NCBI RefSeq assembly: GCF_019711195.1
Contig: NZ_CP081299.1
Coordinates: 3,472,001-3,536,000, forward strand
DNA length: 64,000 nucleotides
Direction of reading: 5' to 3'
From: Dyadobacter sp. NIV53
Lineage (GTDB): Bacteria > Bacteroidota > Bacteroidia > Cytophagales > Spirosomataceae
Each line of letters starts with the position of its first letter. Position 1 is the first letter of the stretch. This document shows positions 1 through 9,452 of the stretch, one piece after another. The notes under the pieces were generated by a model. The model worked only from the letters and a program-made list of their open reading frames with translations. It searched no databases and was not told where the DNA came from. Both the position numbers and the translations under genes were made by a program.

Positions 1-16
1 AAGAGTAAAATCATAA
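1..16 (+). CDS. Possible 3' end of elongation factor P
   Basis: Reading frame 2 of the first bases gives Arg-Val-Lys-Ser-stop (codons from 2, stop at 14-16). EF-P proteins commonly end in a motif like (S/E)RVK, and efp often sits just upstream of accB-accC in Bacteroidota. Only four residues are visible, so this rests on gene order and a very short match. Another frame stays open to position 66 and cannot be excluded as the true gene end. Confidence 0.3.
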
Positions 17-107
17 TTTATTTCCCGCGCAAGGTAAATGAAACGAGTTATTTGCTTATTAGCTAAGCCTTAATGGTTTCAATCCTTCAACGCTTAAAAC
101 TGTCTAA

Positions 108-593
108 ATGGAAACCAAAGAAATTCAAAAATTAATTGACTTCATTGCCCAGTCGGGTCTGGATGAAGTGAATATTGAAACAACTGATTTGAAGATTAAG
201 GTAAAGAGATATGGTTCTGCTCCGGCAGTTTCCTATGCTATAGCCCAGACCGTATCGCCAGCACCGGCATTTGCTCCTGCTGTACCAACGACTCCGGTTA
301 CACTCTCAGCATCTTCTGAAGTAACACCACCTTCTGAGCCAGCAACAGCAAATCTTATCACGATTAAATCACCAATGATTGGTACATTTTATCGTGCTTC
401 CAATCCTGAAACTCCTTCATTTGTAAGTATTGGTGATGAAATTAAGCCCGGTTCAGTAGTATGCGTGATAGAAGCAATGAAGCTTTTCAACGAAATTGAA
501 TCTGAAATTTCAGGGAAAATTGTAAAAATACTGGTTGAAAACGCAACTCCGGTTGAATTTGACCAACCTTTATTTCTTGTTGAGCCTGCATAA
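108..593 (+). CDS. accB: Biotin carboxyl carrier protein of acetyl-CoA carboxylase
   Basis: A 161-residue carrier subunit of acetyl-CoA carboxylase, which makes malonyl-CoA for fatty acid synthesis in the cytoplasm. The C-terminal half is a biotinyl/lipoyl domain with the biotin attachment motif EAMKLFNEIE; the biotinylated lysine is residue 125 (codon 480-482). The N-terminal part (about 1-35) is the usual short helical region, joined by a mobile Ala/Pro-rich linker (about 37-80). Length and domain order are normal. The ATG at 108 is chosen because the protein starts like other AccB sequences (METKEIQKLIDFI). accC follows 33 bases downstream, so the two are very likely one transcript. Confidence 0.96.
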   Translation: METKEIQKLIDFIAQSGLDEVNIETTDLKIKVKRYGSAPAVSYAIAQTVSPAPAFAPAVPTTPVTLSASSEVTPPSEPATANLITIKSPMIGTFYRASNPETPSFVSIGDEIKPGSVVCVIEAMKLFNEIESEISGKIVKILVENATPVEFDQPLFLVEPA

Positions 594-626
594 GGGCAAT
601 GGATCTCTCAAACTTATTTGATTTGC

Positions 627-1970
627 ATGTTTAAAAAGATACTCATTGCCAACAGAGGCGAAATCGCCTTACGTGTTATCAGGACTTGCCGCGAAATGGG
701 AATTAAAACGGTTGCAGTTTATTCTACTGCCGACCGCGACAGCCTTCACGTCCGCTTTGCCGATGAGGCAGTTTGCATCGGGCCTCCTCCAAGCCGTCAA
801 TCCTACCTGAGTATTCAGAATATTATTTCAGCAGCCGAAGTTACAGGTGCTGACGCTATACATCCGGGTTACGGTTTCTTATCTGAAAATGCTGAATTTT
901 CACAGATATGCGCTGATTACGGAATTAAATTCATTGGTGCTACTGCTGCGCAGATCAATGGAATGGGCGACAAGGCTACAGCCAAAGCTACCATGATTGC
1001 GGCTGGCGTTCCGGTTGTACCCGGTTCCGAAGGTTTACTGGAATCTTTTGAACAAGGGAAAAAGCTGGCTGAAGGAATTGGTTATCCTGTGATTGTGAAA
1101 GCAACAGCGGGTGGCGGCGGACGCGGAATGCGTGTGATCAACAAACCTGACGAATTTGAAAAAGCATGGAATGATGCCCGTACAGAGTCGGCGGCGGCAT
1201 TTGGAAATGATGGTTTATATCTCGAAAAATTTGTAGTAGAGCCACGCCATATTGAAATTCAGATCATTGGAGATCAGTACGGTAAAGTTTGTCATTTGTC
1301 AGAACGTGATTGCTCTATCCAACGCCGTCATCAGAAGTTGGTTGAAGAAACTCCTTCACCCATTATAACACCTGAATTACGCGAGAAAATGGGTGCCGCT
1401 GCTATCAAAGGTGCTCAGGCAATCGGTTACGAAGGTGCAGGAACAGTTGAGTTTCTGGTTGATAAGTACGGCGACTTTTTCTTTATGGAAATGAATACGC
1501 GTATTCAGGTAGAACACCCTATCACAGAAGAAGTTACAGATTTTGACCTGATAAAGGAGCAAATCAAAGTAGCAGCTGGTGAACCAATTCTGGGAATTAA
1601 TTATACGCCAAAACTTTTTGCTATGGAATGCCGGATCAATGCAGAAGATCCTGCAAATAACTTCCGTCCTTCACCAGGTAAAATTACAAATTTACATTTT
1701 CCGGGAGGTCATGGCATCAGGATCGACAGCCATGTTTACAGTGGATATACTATTCCGCCTAATTACGATTCTATGATTGCGAAGCTTATCGTAAGCGGAC
1801 AGTCACGTGAAGAAGTACTGACCCGTATGAAACGTGCTTTACAGGAATTTGTGATTGAAGGAATTAAAACGACAATTCCGTTCCATATTAAACTGATGGA
1901 TGATCCTGGTTTTAAATCCGGAAACTTCACAACCAAATATCTGGAAACTTTCGATTTTTCTTCACTTTGA
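627..1970 (+). CDS. accC: Acetyl-CoA carboxylase, biotin carboxylase subunit
   Basis: This 447-residue subunit carboxylates the biotin on AccB using ATP and bicarbonate. It begins MFKKILIANRGEIALRV, the standard start of biotin carboxylase, so the ATG at 627 is preferred over the in-frame TTG at 618. Visible signatures are the ATP-grasp glycine loop KATAGGGGRGMRV, the biotin carboxylase motif around FMEMNTRIQVEHP, and a C-terminal domain with the GYTIPPNYDSMIAKLIV block. Length is normal for the family. It lies directly after accB on the same strand and is followed by a hairpin at 2042-2077 that probably ends the transcript. Confidence 0.97.
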   Translation: MFKKILIANRGEIALRVIRTCREMGIKTVAVYSTADRDSLHVRFADEAVCIGPPPSRQSYLSIQNIISAAEVTGADAIHPGYGFLSENAEFSQICADYGIKFIGATAAQINGMGDKATAKATMIAAGVPVVPGSEGLLESFEQGKKLAEGIGYPVIVKATAGGGGRGMRVINKPDEFEKAWNDARTESAAAFGNDGLYLEKFVVEPRHIEIQIIGDQYGKVCHLSERDCSIQRRHQKLVEETPSPIITPELREKMGAAAIKGAQAIGYEGAGTVEFLVDKYGDFFFMEMNTRIQVEHPITEEVTDFDLIKEQIKVAAGEPILGINYTPKLFAMECRINAEDPANNFRPSPGKITNLHFPGGHGIRIDSHVYSGYTIPPNYDSMIAKLIVSGQSREEVLTRMKRALQEFVIEGIKTTIPFHIKLMDDPGFKSGNFTTKYLETFDFSSL

Positions 1971-2041
1971 GGCTTAAACGCGGAGTTGAAAAGAGTTAGC
2001 GCTATTGTTCGCTGAGTTATTTTGAGATAAGAATATATTTG

Positions 2042-2077
2042 AAAAGGTGTTTGATGTATATAATCAAATGCCTTTTT
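2042..2077 (+). terminator. Hairpin after accC
   Basis: An imperfect inverted repeat: AAAAGGTGTTTGAT at 2042-2055 pairs with ATCAAATGCCTTTTT at 2063-2077, giving a stem with a seven-base loop and a T run at the end. It lies about 70 bases after the accC stop and fits an intrinsic terminator of the accB-accC transcript. No other feature is visible in 1971-2238 apart from the promoter-like box at 2177. Confidence 0.6.
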
Positions 2078-2176
2078 CCATTTGAGGCCGTTTAAAATAC
2101 GAAATCAATAGATCTTATTCTATTGGTTTACCAAAGTTTTTTCACAAAACTGTTTATACCCAGTCTAAATACGAAC

Positions 2177-2184
2177 TATCTTTG
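2177..2184 (+). promoter_or_regulatory. Bacteroidota -7 box for the AraC-type gene
   Basis: TATCTTTG matches the Bacteroidota -7 consensus TAnnTTTG. It sits 55 bases before the ATG at 2239, leaving a normal-length leader. The -33 region upstream is AT-rich and shows no clear match. Confidence 0.5.
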
Positions 2185-2238
2185 CCTAAAGGTATTTTTT
2201 GAATACTAAAAAAAATACCATATCAGGGACCAAAAAGT

Positions 2239-3308
2239 ATGGAAGTGATTTTTATAAATGGAAAAAATCCGGAATCGTGGCATTATCCCGATTTCACTAA
2301 GATTAAAAAAGAGCAAATAACAGAAAACAGTATTGAGTACAACGACGAATTCAGAATCGGCTTTGGCAAGGAACTGATACTCAAAGATGTGTATATATGG
2401 TATGGGAAATTTTGTGCACGTTCAAAAAAGCGGATGCTGGTTTTGAGTTCAGGCCCTCACATCCAGATGAATTTTAGTTTACAAAATGCAACAACATACT
2501 TTACGGAAATCCTGCCAAGACCATTTGTCCGCTTCAAACCACATCAGCATAATCTGTTATTACTTCCTAAAAAAATATGCTGGTGCAATGGCATCCAGGT
2601 GAAGAAACAGAGGGATTTGCTATTAATATAACACCTGATTTCTTCTTTAATAATCTACCTGAGACACATCCGCTTTATTCTCATTTTCAAAGCGGTATAG
2701 ACGAAGTACTGCCTGCTTTTATGAGCCAGCGTAATTTGCCGGTGACTCCACGTATGATCTCGACCCTGTTCGAAATCCTGAATTGCACATACAGCGGCTA
2801 CCATAAAAGTTTGTTTGTAAAAGCAAAAGTGATAGAATTGCTGGCTTTACAGTTTGAACAGTACGAACAATTACCTGTTCCTGATATTGCATCGGCACCA
2901 AAACAGGAAGATATCGAAAAAATGCACCTGGCCCGACAAATCCTGATTGACAATATTGAAACACCATTATCTCTGAAAGACCTTGCACATCAGATCGGCA
3001 CCAATGAGTTTAACCTCAAAAAGTATTTTAAAGAAGTGTTTGGCACCACCGTTTTTGGTTATTTACATGAAACCAGAATGGAGAAATCCCGCGAACAGCT
3101 ATGCCAGGATGGAAACAAAATTGCTGAAATAGCACAGCGAATGGGCTACAAACACGCAACTCATTTCACGGCCGCATTTAAAAAATATTATGGCTACCTT
3201 CCCAACAAAATACGGATTGTTTTAATCAATCTTTTTCAAATTACTGAATATCTGATCGAACTGGGAACTGAGCTGATTGAAAGTGGCGGTGTTGTCGAGA
3301 TGATTTGA
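2239..3308 (+). pseudogene. AraC-family transcriptional regulator, frameshifted
   Basis: Two overlapping frames together form one AraC-type regulator of about 356 residues. The first (2239-2631) holds the N-terminal ligand-binding part up to HNLLLLPKK. The second (from about 2577) continues with MLVQWHPGEETEGFAI and carries the C-terminal AraC DNA-binding domain: two helix-turn-helices, from about LSLKDLAHQIGTNEFNLKKYF to IAEIAQRMGYKHATHFTAAF. The break is in a run of seven A at 2569-2575; one extra A would give Lys-Lys-Asn-Met and restore the frame. The PchR-like layout suggests a metabolite or siderophore sensor, but the ligand is unknown. A 28-residue C-terminal extension after YGYLPNKIR is unusual. 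It could be an intact gene with a miscalled homopolymer, or a truly inactive one. Confidence 0.8.
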
Positions 3309-3387
3309 CGTATTATTGATAGTTACTTTGTAACAATAAAAGATTCCTCAGTTTTATATCAAACAAATTTTAAGACTTCTAATGACA

Positions 3388-3487
3388 TGTTCATTTTTTA
3401 TAAAAAACTGGACACGTTGCCATTATATGTCCAGAAAATGAGCATATATTTACAATATGTTCAAAAAAATCAAAAAACTGAACATAT
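3388..3487. promoter_or_regulatory. Array of inverted-repeat half-sites before the Fic gene
   Basis: Two perfect inverted repeats lie in tandem. CTGGACA (3408-3414) pairs with TGTCCAG (3428-3434) across 13 bases. ATATGTTCA (3455-3463) pairs with TGAACATAT (3479-3487) across 15 bases. A fifth half-site, TGTTCA, is at 3388-3393. All fit a TGTYCA half-site. A -7-like box TATATTTA lies at 3445-3452 between the two repeats. This is the arrangement expected of an operator for a dimeric repressor, perhaps the winged-helix part of the Fic protein itself. Confidence 0.6.
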
Positions 3488-3492
3488 GCCCT

Positions 3493-4608
3493 ATGCCAAT
3501 TTTCGATAGAACAAAACCATTTAATGATCTTCCTCTATTACCCTTAACAGAAGATATTACAAACGATATTGATGTTCTAAAAAAACTCGTGCTTGCTTCC
3601 AGGGCATTAGCAACGGTTAATAGCAATGTATTAAGACTTCCTAATCCCCTTATGCTGGTGAATACAATTGCGTTACAAGAAGCCAGAACTTCAACAGAGA
3701 TTGAAAACATATTTACAACAGAAGACGAATTGTACAAAGCAATTACGGATACTTTAAAAGAGGAACAAAATAATACGGCTATCAAAGAAGTAATCAGATA
3801 CAGAGAAGCAATGTGGGCCGGCTATCAAAATTTGGATACAAATCGAGGAATTGATCTCGAAACTATAACCCGGGTATTTCAACAAATCAAAAATACAACG
3901 TCTAAATTACGGTCTCCTCAGGCACAAGTTGTAATTAAAAGAGGACAAAGCGAGTTCCGGGCAGGCGAAATAATTTATACTCCACCCAGAGGCGGGGCAA
4001 TTATAGAATCGCTAATGAAAAACCTAATTGATTTTTTAAATGATGATCAAAAATATGTAGATGATCCTTTACTAAAAATGTGCATCGCCCACTATCAATT
4101 TGAGGCTATTCATCCATTCTACGACGGTAATGGCAGAACTGGCAGAATTCTCAATTTACTATACCTGGTACAAAAACAGCTGCTGATTCAGCCAGTTCTT
4201 TATTTATCCAAATATATCATTATCAATAAAGAAGATTACTATTATCATTTAGGGGCAGTTAACCAACATAGAGCATGGAAAAACTGGATTTTATTTATGC
4301 TCAACGCGGTAGAAAACACTTCACTTTTAACAAGTTCATTAATTGATGAAATTATAAAGCAAATGGCCGAAACACTTGCTTATGGAAAGGCGAACATAAA
4401 ATGGTATAACAAAGAAATTAATGAAACTCTTTTTAGTCAGCCATACTGCAAACCTGCAAACCTTGCCAAGGTGCTAAAAAGATCGTCCCGAACTACTCTA
4501 ACAAAATATATGGATGAACTTGTCACAGCAAAAATACTGACCCCTCGAAGAGAAGGGAAAGAAATTTATTATCTGAATGAAGATTTGATAAGAATTTTAC
4601 AGTCATAG
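3493..4608 (+). CDS. Fic family protein AMP-transferase with C-terminal winged helix
   Basis: Fic proteins transfer AMP (or another nucleotide part) from ATP to hydroxyl groups of target proteins. The core motif HPFYDGNGRTGR (His codon at 4111-4113) matches HPFx(D/E)GNGRxxR completely, so activity is expected. An N-terminal inhibitory helix of the (S/T)xxxE(G/N) type appears as STEIEN, placing it among proteins with the inhibitory helix before the Fic core. The C-terminal region (NLAKVLKRSSRTTLTKYMDELVTAKIL) looks like a winged helix. An ATG at 3457 is in frame, but it lies inside the inverted repeat 3455-3487; the ATG at 3493 gives MPIFDRTKPFNDLPLLPL, the usual start of this family, and is preferred (371 residues). 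It stands alone, with no visible antitoxin partner. Confidence 0.9.
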   Translation: MPIFDRTKPFNDLPLLPLTEDITNDIDVLKKLVLASRALATVNSNVLRLPNPLMLVNTIALQEARTSTEIENIFTTEDELYKAITDTLKEEQNNTAIKEVIRYREAMWAGYQNLDTNRGIDLETITRVFQQIKNTTSKLRSPQAQVVIKRGQSEFRAGEIIYTPPRGGAIIESLMKNLIDFLNDDQKYVDDPLLKMCIAHYQFEAIHPFYDGNGRTGRILNLLYLVQKQLLIQPVLYLSKYIIINKEDYYYHLGAVNQHRAWKNWILFMLNAVENTSLLTSSLIDEIIKQMAETLAYGKANIKWYNKEINETLFSQPYCKPANLAKVLKRSSRTTLTKYMDELVTAKILTPRREGKEIYYLNEDLIRILQS

Positions 4609-4640
4609 ACAGTAGTAATTGTTATACCACCAACAAAAAA

Positions 4641-4670
4641 ATTTAGCCCGAAAAAACTTCCGGGCTAAAT
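4641..4670 (-). terminator. Intrinsic terminator oriented for the minus strand
   Basis: A perfect 10-base stem, ATTTAGCCCG (4641-4650) with CGGGCTAAAT (4661-4670), has a ten-base loop. The tract of T needed for termination is on the minus strand (A run ending at 4640). On the plus strand no T run follows. It therefore serves transcription coming from the right, although it may also slow transcription from the Fic gene. Confidence 0.75.
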
Positions 4671-4696
4671 CCTAAACAAAACACATCAAATATAAC

Positions 4697-4864
4697 TTAA
4701 ACAGTTTCGGGTAACGGGAATGCTACGTAGTAATTAGGGGTCAGATATTTATTCGTATCATCATTATTTATGAATTTTTCCGTTATTGAGCCAAAGTTCG
4801 GGAACGGCCAAATAAAGATTTTTTTATAAATAAAAGCAGCGTTCTCATCAATATTACTATCTAT
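4697..4864 (-). pseudogene. Protein-like gene tail remnant
   Basis: A minus-strand frame of 55 codons is open from 4864 to a TAA at 4697-4699. It has no plausible start codon. Its predicted end, YLTPNYYVAFPLPETV, looks like real protein, and a minus-oriented terminator (4641-4670) follows 27 bases after the stop. This suggests the last part of a lost gene with its terminator kept. The family was not recognised. The rest of 4609-4950 holds nothing else that can be supported. Confidence 0.35.
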
Positions 4865-4953
4865 TTAAAACAAATTATCCTTAATTTTCTCTGAAAAAGC
4901 ATATTTAACTTTGTAAGTCAGGATTATATCCTACTTTTGATCAATCTCAACAA

Positions 4954-7712
4954 TTGAATAAATACCGGAAAGAATTGAAATCAATTACTATTTTTTTCTT
5001 CTCGTTTTTTCGCTACTGGCTTGTTCCAAAAGTGAGCCAAAACAATTTACCATAGGTTTTTCGCAATGTACCGGCGCCGACAACTGGCGAAAAACCATGC
5101 AGGAAAGCATGTACAGGGAATTGTCTTTCAATCCGGAGATCAATTTTGTCATGAAAGATGCCGGCAGCCAGAGTGAAAAGCAAATCCGGCAGATAAGCGA
5201 ATTGATCGACGCAAATATTGATCTGCTGATCGTATCTCCCAACGAAGCAAAGCCCATCACGCCTATTGTTGAAAAAGCTTACCAGAATGGTATTCCGGTT
5301 ATTATTCTGGACCGTCGTACCAATTCCGACCAGTATACGGCTTATGTGGGAGCAGATAATGTGGAGGTAGGCCAAGTAGCCGGAACGTATGCCAATACGC
5401 TTTTAAAAGGAAAAGGTAAAGTAATTGAAATCAGTGAATTGCCGGGTTCCTCTGCTGATATTGACCGCCACAAAGGTTTTATAGAAATTCTTAAGCGCTT
5501 TCCGGAGATCAAACTTATTGCAAAACTGGATGGTGACTGGGACAAATATTCTTTTGAAAAACCACTAACGGCATTACTGAAAGCCAACGCTGATATTGAC
5601 GTTATTTTTTGTCAGAATGATCGCAGGGTTTTACAGGCTTTTAAAGTATTAAAAAATCTGGGTCTTGAAAAAAAGATCAAATTGATAGGTGTGGATGGCC
5701 TTCCGGGCCCAAATGGAGGAATTGACATGGTGGATCGGGATGTACTAAACGCTACGGTTTTATATCCGACAGGTGGTGAAGAAGCGATCCGTACTGCCAT
5801 CGCGATTTTACAAAAACAGCCGTTTAAAAGAGAAAACCGTTTGCAAATCACCATGATCGACTCGACGAATGTCAGGATTATGAAACTGCAAAGCGAAAAA
5901 TTGATTGCCCAGCAAAATGACATAGAACGGCGGCAGGAAAAAATTGAAGAGCAGCGTGCCATTTCTGAAAACCAGGCCATTATTATTTATGCCATTTCGA
6001 TTACACTGGCACTGGCGTTGCTTTTTGGTGCATTGTCCTTTTATTCATTGAACGAAAACCGGAAAATCAATAAAAGGCTTGAAGTCCAAAATCATGAAAT
6101 ATCTGATCAGAAAAACCAGATTGAGCATTTAGCCCAAAGTGCTGAAATTGAAAACGAAGCAAAACTCAACTTTTTCACCAACATTTCACACGAATTCCGC
6201 ACACCACTTACATTAATCCTTGCGCCCGTTGAAGATATTTTATCCAATGAAAAAATACGGGATCCGCTGGTTAAACAAGAGCTTTCTTTAATTCGTAAAA
6301 ACACACTGCGGCTGCTGCGGCTGGTAAACCAGCTCATGGATTTCCGGAAAATAGGAAGTCATAAAATGCAGGTCCGGGCAGGAGAACATAATCTGGTTGC
6401 TTTTATCAGGGATATCATGATTGCATTTGAGCGTATAGCTGCAAAGCGCAAAATTGATTTCCAGCTTGTTGCTTCCGAACCCGAAATTATGGTCTGGTTT
6501 GATGCTACGATGCTGGATAAAGTGATTTTCAATTTACTTTCCAATGCGTTTAAGTTTACTCCGGATAAAGGGCGGGTCTATTTATACATCAAAACATTTT
6601 CTCCAGGCCCGGTTCAGATACGTGTGGAAGATAACGGGATTGGTATGACAGCCTCCGAAGTTGCGCATGCTTTTGAAGTATTTTATCAGGGAGAAAGTGG
6701 TTATAAAACCCTAGGTACCGGTCTTGGGCTGGCTCTTTCCAAAGAATTGATCACACTTCATAAAGGAACAATTACAGTGAAAAGCGATCCCAACAAGGAA
6801 ACCTGCTTTACGATTGAATTGCCGCTGGGCCACACACATTTTCAGGAAGAGGAACGCAGAAATGAGCCTGTTGAAGATTTTTCAATGACTCAAAACTTTG
6901 AAATTTCAGATGAAAACAATGCTTTAACAATTCCGGAAACTGCTGTCGGCACTCATCATGAACAATCGATCCTGATTATCGAAGACAATACTGACCTCAG
7001 CACTTTGCTCGAACAGAAATTACTAAAAAGTTACCACATTTATAAAGCAGCAGATGGAGAAGATGGCCTCAGATCAGCATTTGAGCATATTCCGGACCTG
7101 ATTATCTGTGACGTCATGCTGCCAAAAAAAGACGGTCTCAGTCTGGCGTCTATCCTGAAAACCGATTTCAGGACTTCACACATTCCGGTCATTCTGCTTA
7201 CTGCCAAAGCCAGTCCCGAACAACAGATTGAAGGAATCCGGACTGGCGTGGATGCATACATTACCAAACCTTTTAACCTGGAATATGTCGGGGAAATGAT
7301 TAAAACATTGTTGAAAAACCGTGCCCTGCTGCGGGAACATTTTACCAGTGAACTACCCGTTGAAACATCGGTAGGTACAAATCCGAATAAGATTGATAAA
7401 AAATTCCTGACCAGTTTTACGGCTTATATTGAAGAACATTACAGCAATTCGGAATTGAACGTAGAAGATATCGGCAAAGATCTTGGAATGTCCAGGGTTC
7501 AGTTATACCGGAAAGTGAAAGCACTTCTGGGATTGAGTGTTAATGAATATATTCAGCAAATTCGCTTAAACAAGGCCAAGTTTTTATTGAGACGCGATGA
7601 TCTGACTGTTTCAGACATTGCTTACAAAGTCGGCTTTTCTTCTCCTACTTATTTCTCTACTGCCTTTAAAGGGAAATATAACCAGACGCCGCTGGAATAT
7701 AAAAAATCATGA
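4954..7712 (+). CDS. Hybrid two-component sensor/regulator with periplasmic sugar-binding domain (frameshift near start)
   Basis: One chain holds an N-terminal periplasmic-binding-protein sensor domain (about 5040-5880, with VVGADN/GVDGLPGPNGG-like blocks of the ribose/fructose-binding type), a membrane helix (about 5980-6050), a histidine kinase with SHEFRTPLT (His codon 6189-6191) and ATPase motifs, a receiver domain (Asp codon 7110-7112 in CDVMLP) and a C-terminal AraC helix-turn-helix ending at 7712. A lipoprotein-like signal LLVFSLLACS lies in frame before the sensor domain, but no start codon is in that frame. One extra T in the run of seven at 4991-4997 would join it to TTG starts at 4954 or 4975. 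It heads the fructan locus. Known family members such as B. thetaiotaomicron BT1754 bind fructose and activate fructan genes; fructose is the inferred ligand here. Confidence 0.88.
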
Positions 7713-7742
7713 TTTTTAAGATTTAAGAAAAATGGATAATAA

Positions 7743-7806
7743 ATCCGTGGCACGGCTGAACTATAAAGCTTAGTGAAAAGCCTGATAGATCAGCCGTGCC
7801 ACGGAT
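7743..7806. repeat. Long perfect hairpin after the hybrid sensor gene
   Basis: ATCCGTGGCACGGCTGA (7743-7759) is the exact reverse complement of 7790-7806, giving a 17-base stem with a 30-base loop. It starts 31 bases after the sensor stop codon. There is no T run, so it may be a repetitive palindromic element that also limits read-through. The core TGGCACGGCT recurs once, unpaired, near 42922. The rest of 7807-8000 is very AT-rich without recognisable features. Confidence 0.65.
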
Positions 7807-8002
7807 GCGCACTCCAACTTTCCAGAGACAATTCATACAACAAACTTTCAATAGCAAATCCTCATATTATTTAATATTTTAAAAACATTATACAATTCAT
7901 AAATTGTTAATTTAAATAATGTTACATTTTTTAAAGGTAATGTATCAAAATTGAAAATATCCCATCTCCTGTAATGAATCAACTTACAGCTAATCATTTG
8001 AT

Positions 8003-8102
8003 AATCAACAGTTTGATTAAAAATTAGATAATCGTATCAAACTTTAACTTTTTTGAGATATTATTTAGTTATTCAAAGTAATCAACAGCGGTAGTTTTGA
8101 TT
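8003..8102 (+). promoter_or_regulatory. Promoter and repeated operator-like sites of the fructan operon
   Basis: AATCAA/TTGATT inverted repeats occur twice: 8003-8008 with 8013-8018, and 8080-8085 with 8097-8102. The flanking sequence is also similar (TAATCAACAG before and TTTGATTAAAAAT after in both). The second copy overlaps TAGTTTTG (8092-8099), which fits the -7 consensus TAnnTTTG and lies 20 bases before the permease ATG. No good -33 box is seen, in keeping with an activator-dependent promoter. Binding by the upstream hybrid sensor is inferred. Confidence 0.5.
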
Positions 8103-8119
8103 AAAAATCAGAGCTACTT

Positions 8120-9442
8120 ATGAAAAACAGCAAAGTATTAGTTTGGTCGGTCGTTGTAGCGCTGGGAGGATTTCTATTTGGATTCGACACAGCGGTTATC
8201 TCCGGCGCAGAAAAGTCTATTCAGCATTTATGGGAATTATCGCCTGTTGAACATGGCTTCACAGTTTCCATAGCACTCATCGGAACTGTACTTGGGGCCA
8301 TGCTTGGCGGAATTCCAGCCGATCGTTTGGGCCGTAAATCAACTTTATTCTGGATAGCCGTTTTATATCTGGTTTCCTCTCTCGGCTCGGCTCTTGCTAC
8401 CAATTGGTATGCCTTCATCTTCTTTCGTTTTATGGGTGGACTTGGTGTAGGTGCTTCCTCCGTGGCCGCTCCAATGTACATTTCTGAAATTTCTCCGGCA
8501 AAAAACAGGGGCAAAATGGTAGGCCTCTTCCAGTTCAATGTAGTTTTCGGAATCCTGATCGCCTATTTCTCTAATTATTTTATGCAGGACATGGGAGAAA
8601 ACGCCTGGCGCTGGATGCTGGGCGTACAGGCGGTGCCTTCCCTGGTATTCTTACTTGCGATTTTGTATGTACCAGAAAGTCCTCGCTGGCTAATCATGAA
8701 AAAAGGCAAAGCGCAGGAAGCTAAAACAGTTCTTGACATTATAGACCCTGAAACCAGTGAGGAAACCCTACAGGCAATATTAAAAGCCAGTAAGGAAACC
8801 AACGAGCAGCCAAAAGCAAAATTATTTTCAGCGAAATATAAGACACCGGTAACTCTGGCTATCCTCTTTGCTGTTTTCAACCAGGTTTCGGGTATCAATG
8901 CCATTATCTATTACAGTCCGCGCATTTTTGAAATGACCGGATTAGGTGCAAAAGCAGCCTTTTTATCTTCTGCCGGCATTGGTTTTGTCAATTTCGCTTT
9001 TACGCTTTTGGCCATCAATTTTATTGACCGTTTTGGTCGCAGAACACTGATGGCCATTGGTTCAGTGGGCGTTATCATTACATTAGGACTTGTTGCCAGA
9101 GCCTTCTTTATACAGGATTTTTCGGGTGTACCCATCTTCCTGTTCGTCTATATCGCCTTTTTTGCTTTTTCGCAGGGAGCGGTGATATGGGTTTTTATAT
9201 CCGAAATTTTCCCCAATGAAGTACGTGCTCACGGACAGGCCTTAGGCAGTTTCACACACTGGTTTATGGCTGCTATAATCGCATTTTCCTTTCCGATCAT
9301 TGCAGAATATCTGGGCGGGGGCATCACCTTTTCCTTCTTTGCACTGATGATGGTTTTACAGCTCATTTTCGTGTGGCGGCTCATGCCCGAAACCAAAGGA
9401 ACTTCTCTCGAACGTATTGAAAAGACTATGATTTTACATTAA
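8120..9442 (+). CDS. MFS sugar porter, probable fructose permease
   Basis: A 440-residue inner-membrane transporter of the sugar porter subfamily of the major facilitator superfamily, with about twelve membrane helices. Family signatures visible are DRLGRKS after helix 2, PESPRWLIMKKG in the central loop, the QVSGINAIIYYSPRIFE block of helix 7, DRFGRR, and PETKGTSLE after helix 12. These proteins move hexoses or pentoses, usually with protons. The gene is first in the run after the promoter at 8092-8099, and fructokinase starts 10 bases after its stop. That context makes fructose the likely substrate, but the residues alone do not prove it. Confidence 0.9.
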   Translation: MKNSKVLVWSVVVALGGFLFGFDTAVISGAEKSIQHLWELSPVEHGFTVSIALIGTVLGAMLGGIPADRLGRKSTLFWIAVLYLVSSLGSALATNWYAFIFFRFMGGLGVGASSVAAPMYISEISPAKNRGKMVGLFQFNVVFGILIAYFSNYFMQDMGENAWRWMLGVQAVPSLVFLLAILYVPESPRWLIMKKGKAQEAKTVLDIIDPETSEETLQAILKASKETNEQPKAKLFSAKYKTPVTLAILFAVFNQVSGINAIIYYSPRIFEMTGLGAKAAFLSSAGIGFVNFAFTLLAINFIDRFGRRTLMAIGSVGVIITLGLVARAFFIQDFSGVPIFLFVYIAFFAFSQGAVIWVFISEIFPNEVRAHGQALGSFTHWFMAAIIAFSFPIIAEYLGGGITFSFFALMMVLQLIFVWRLMPETKGTSLERIEKTMILH

Positions 9443-9452
9443 TCTCCCGTTT

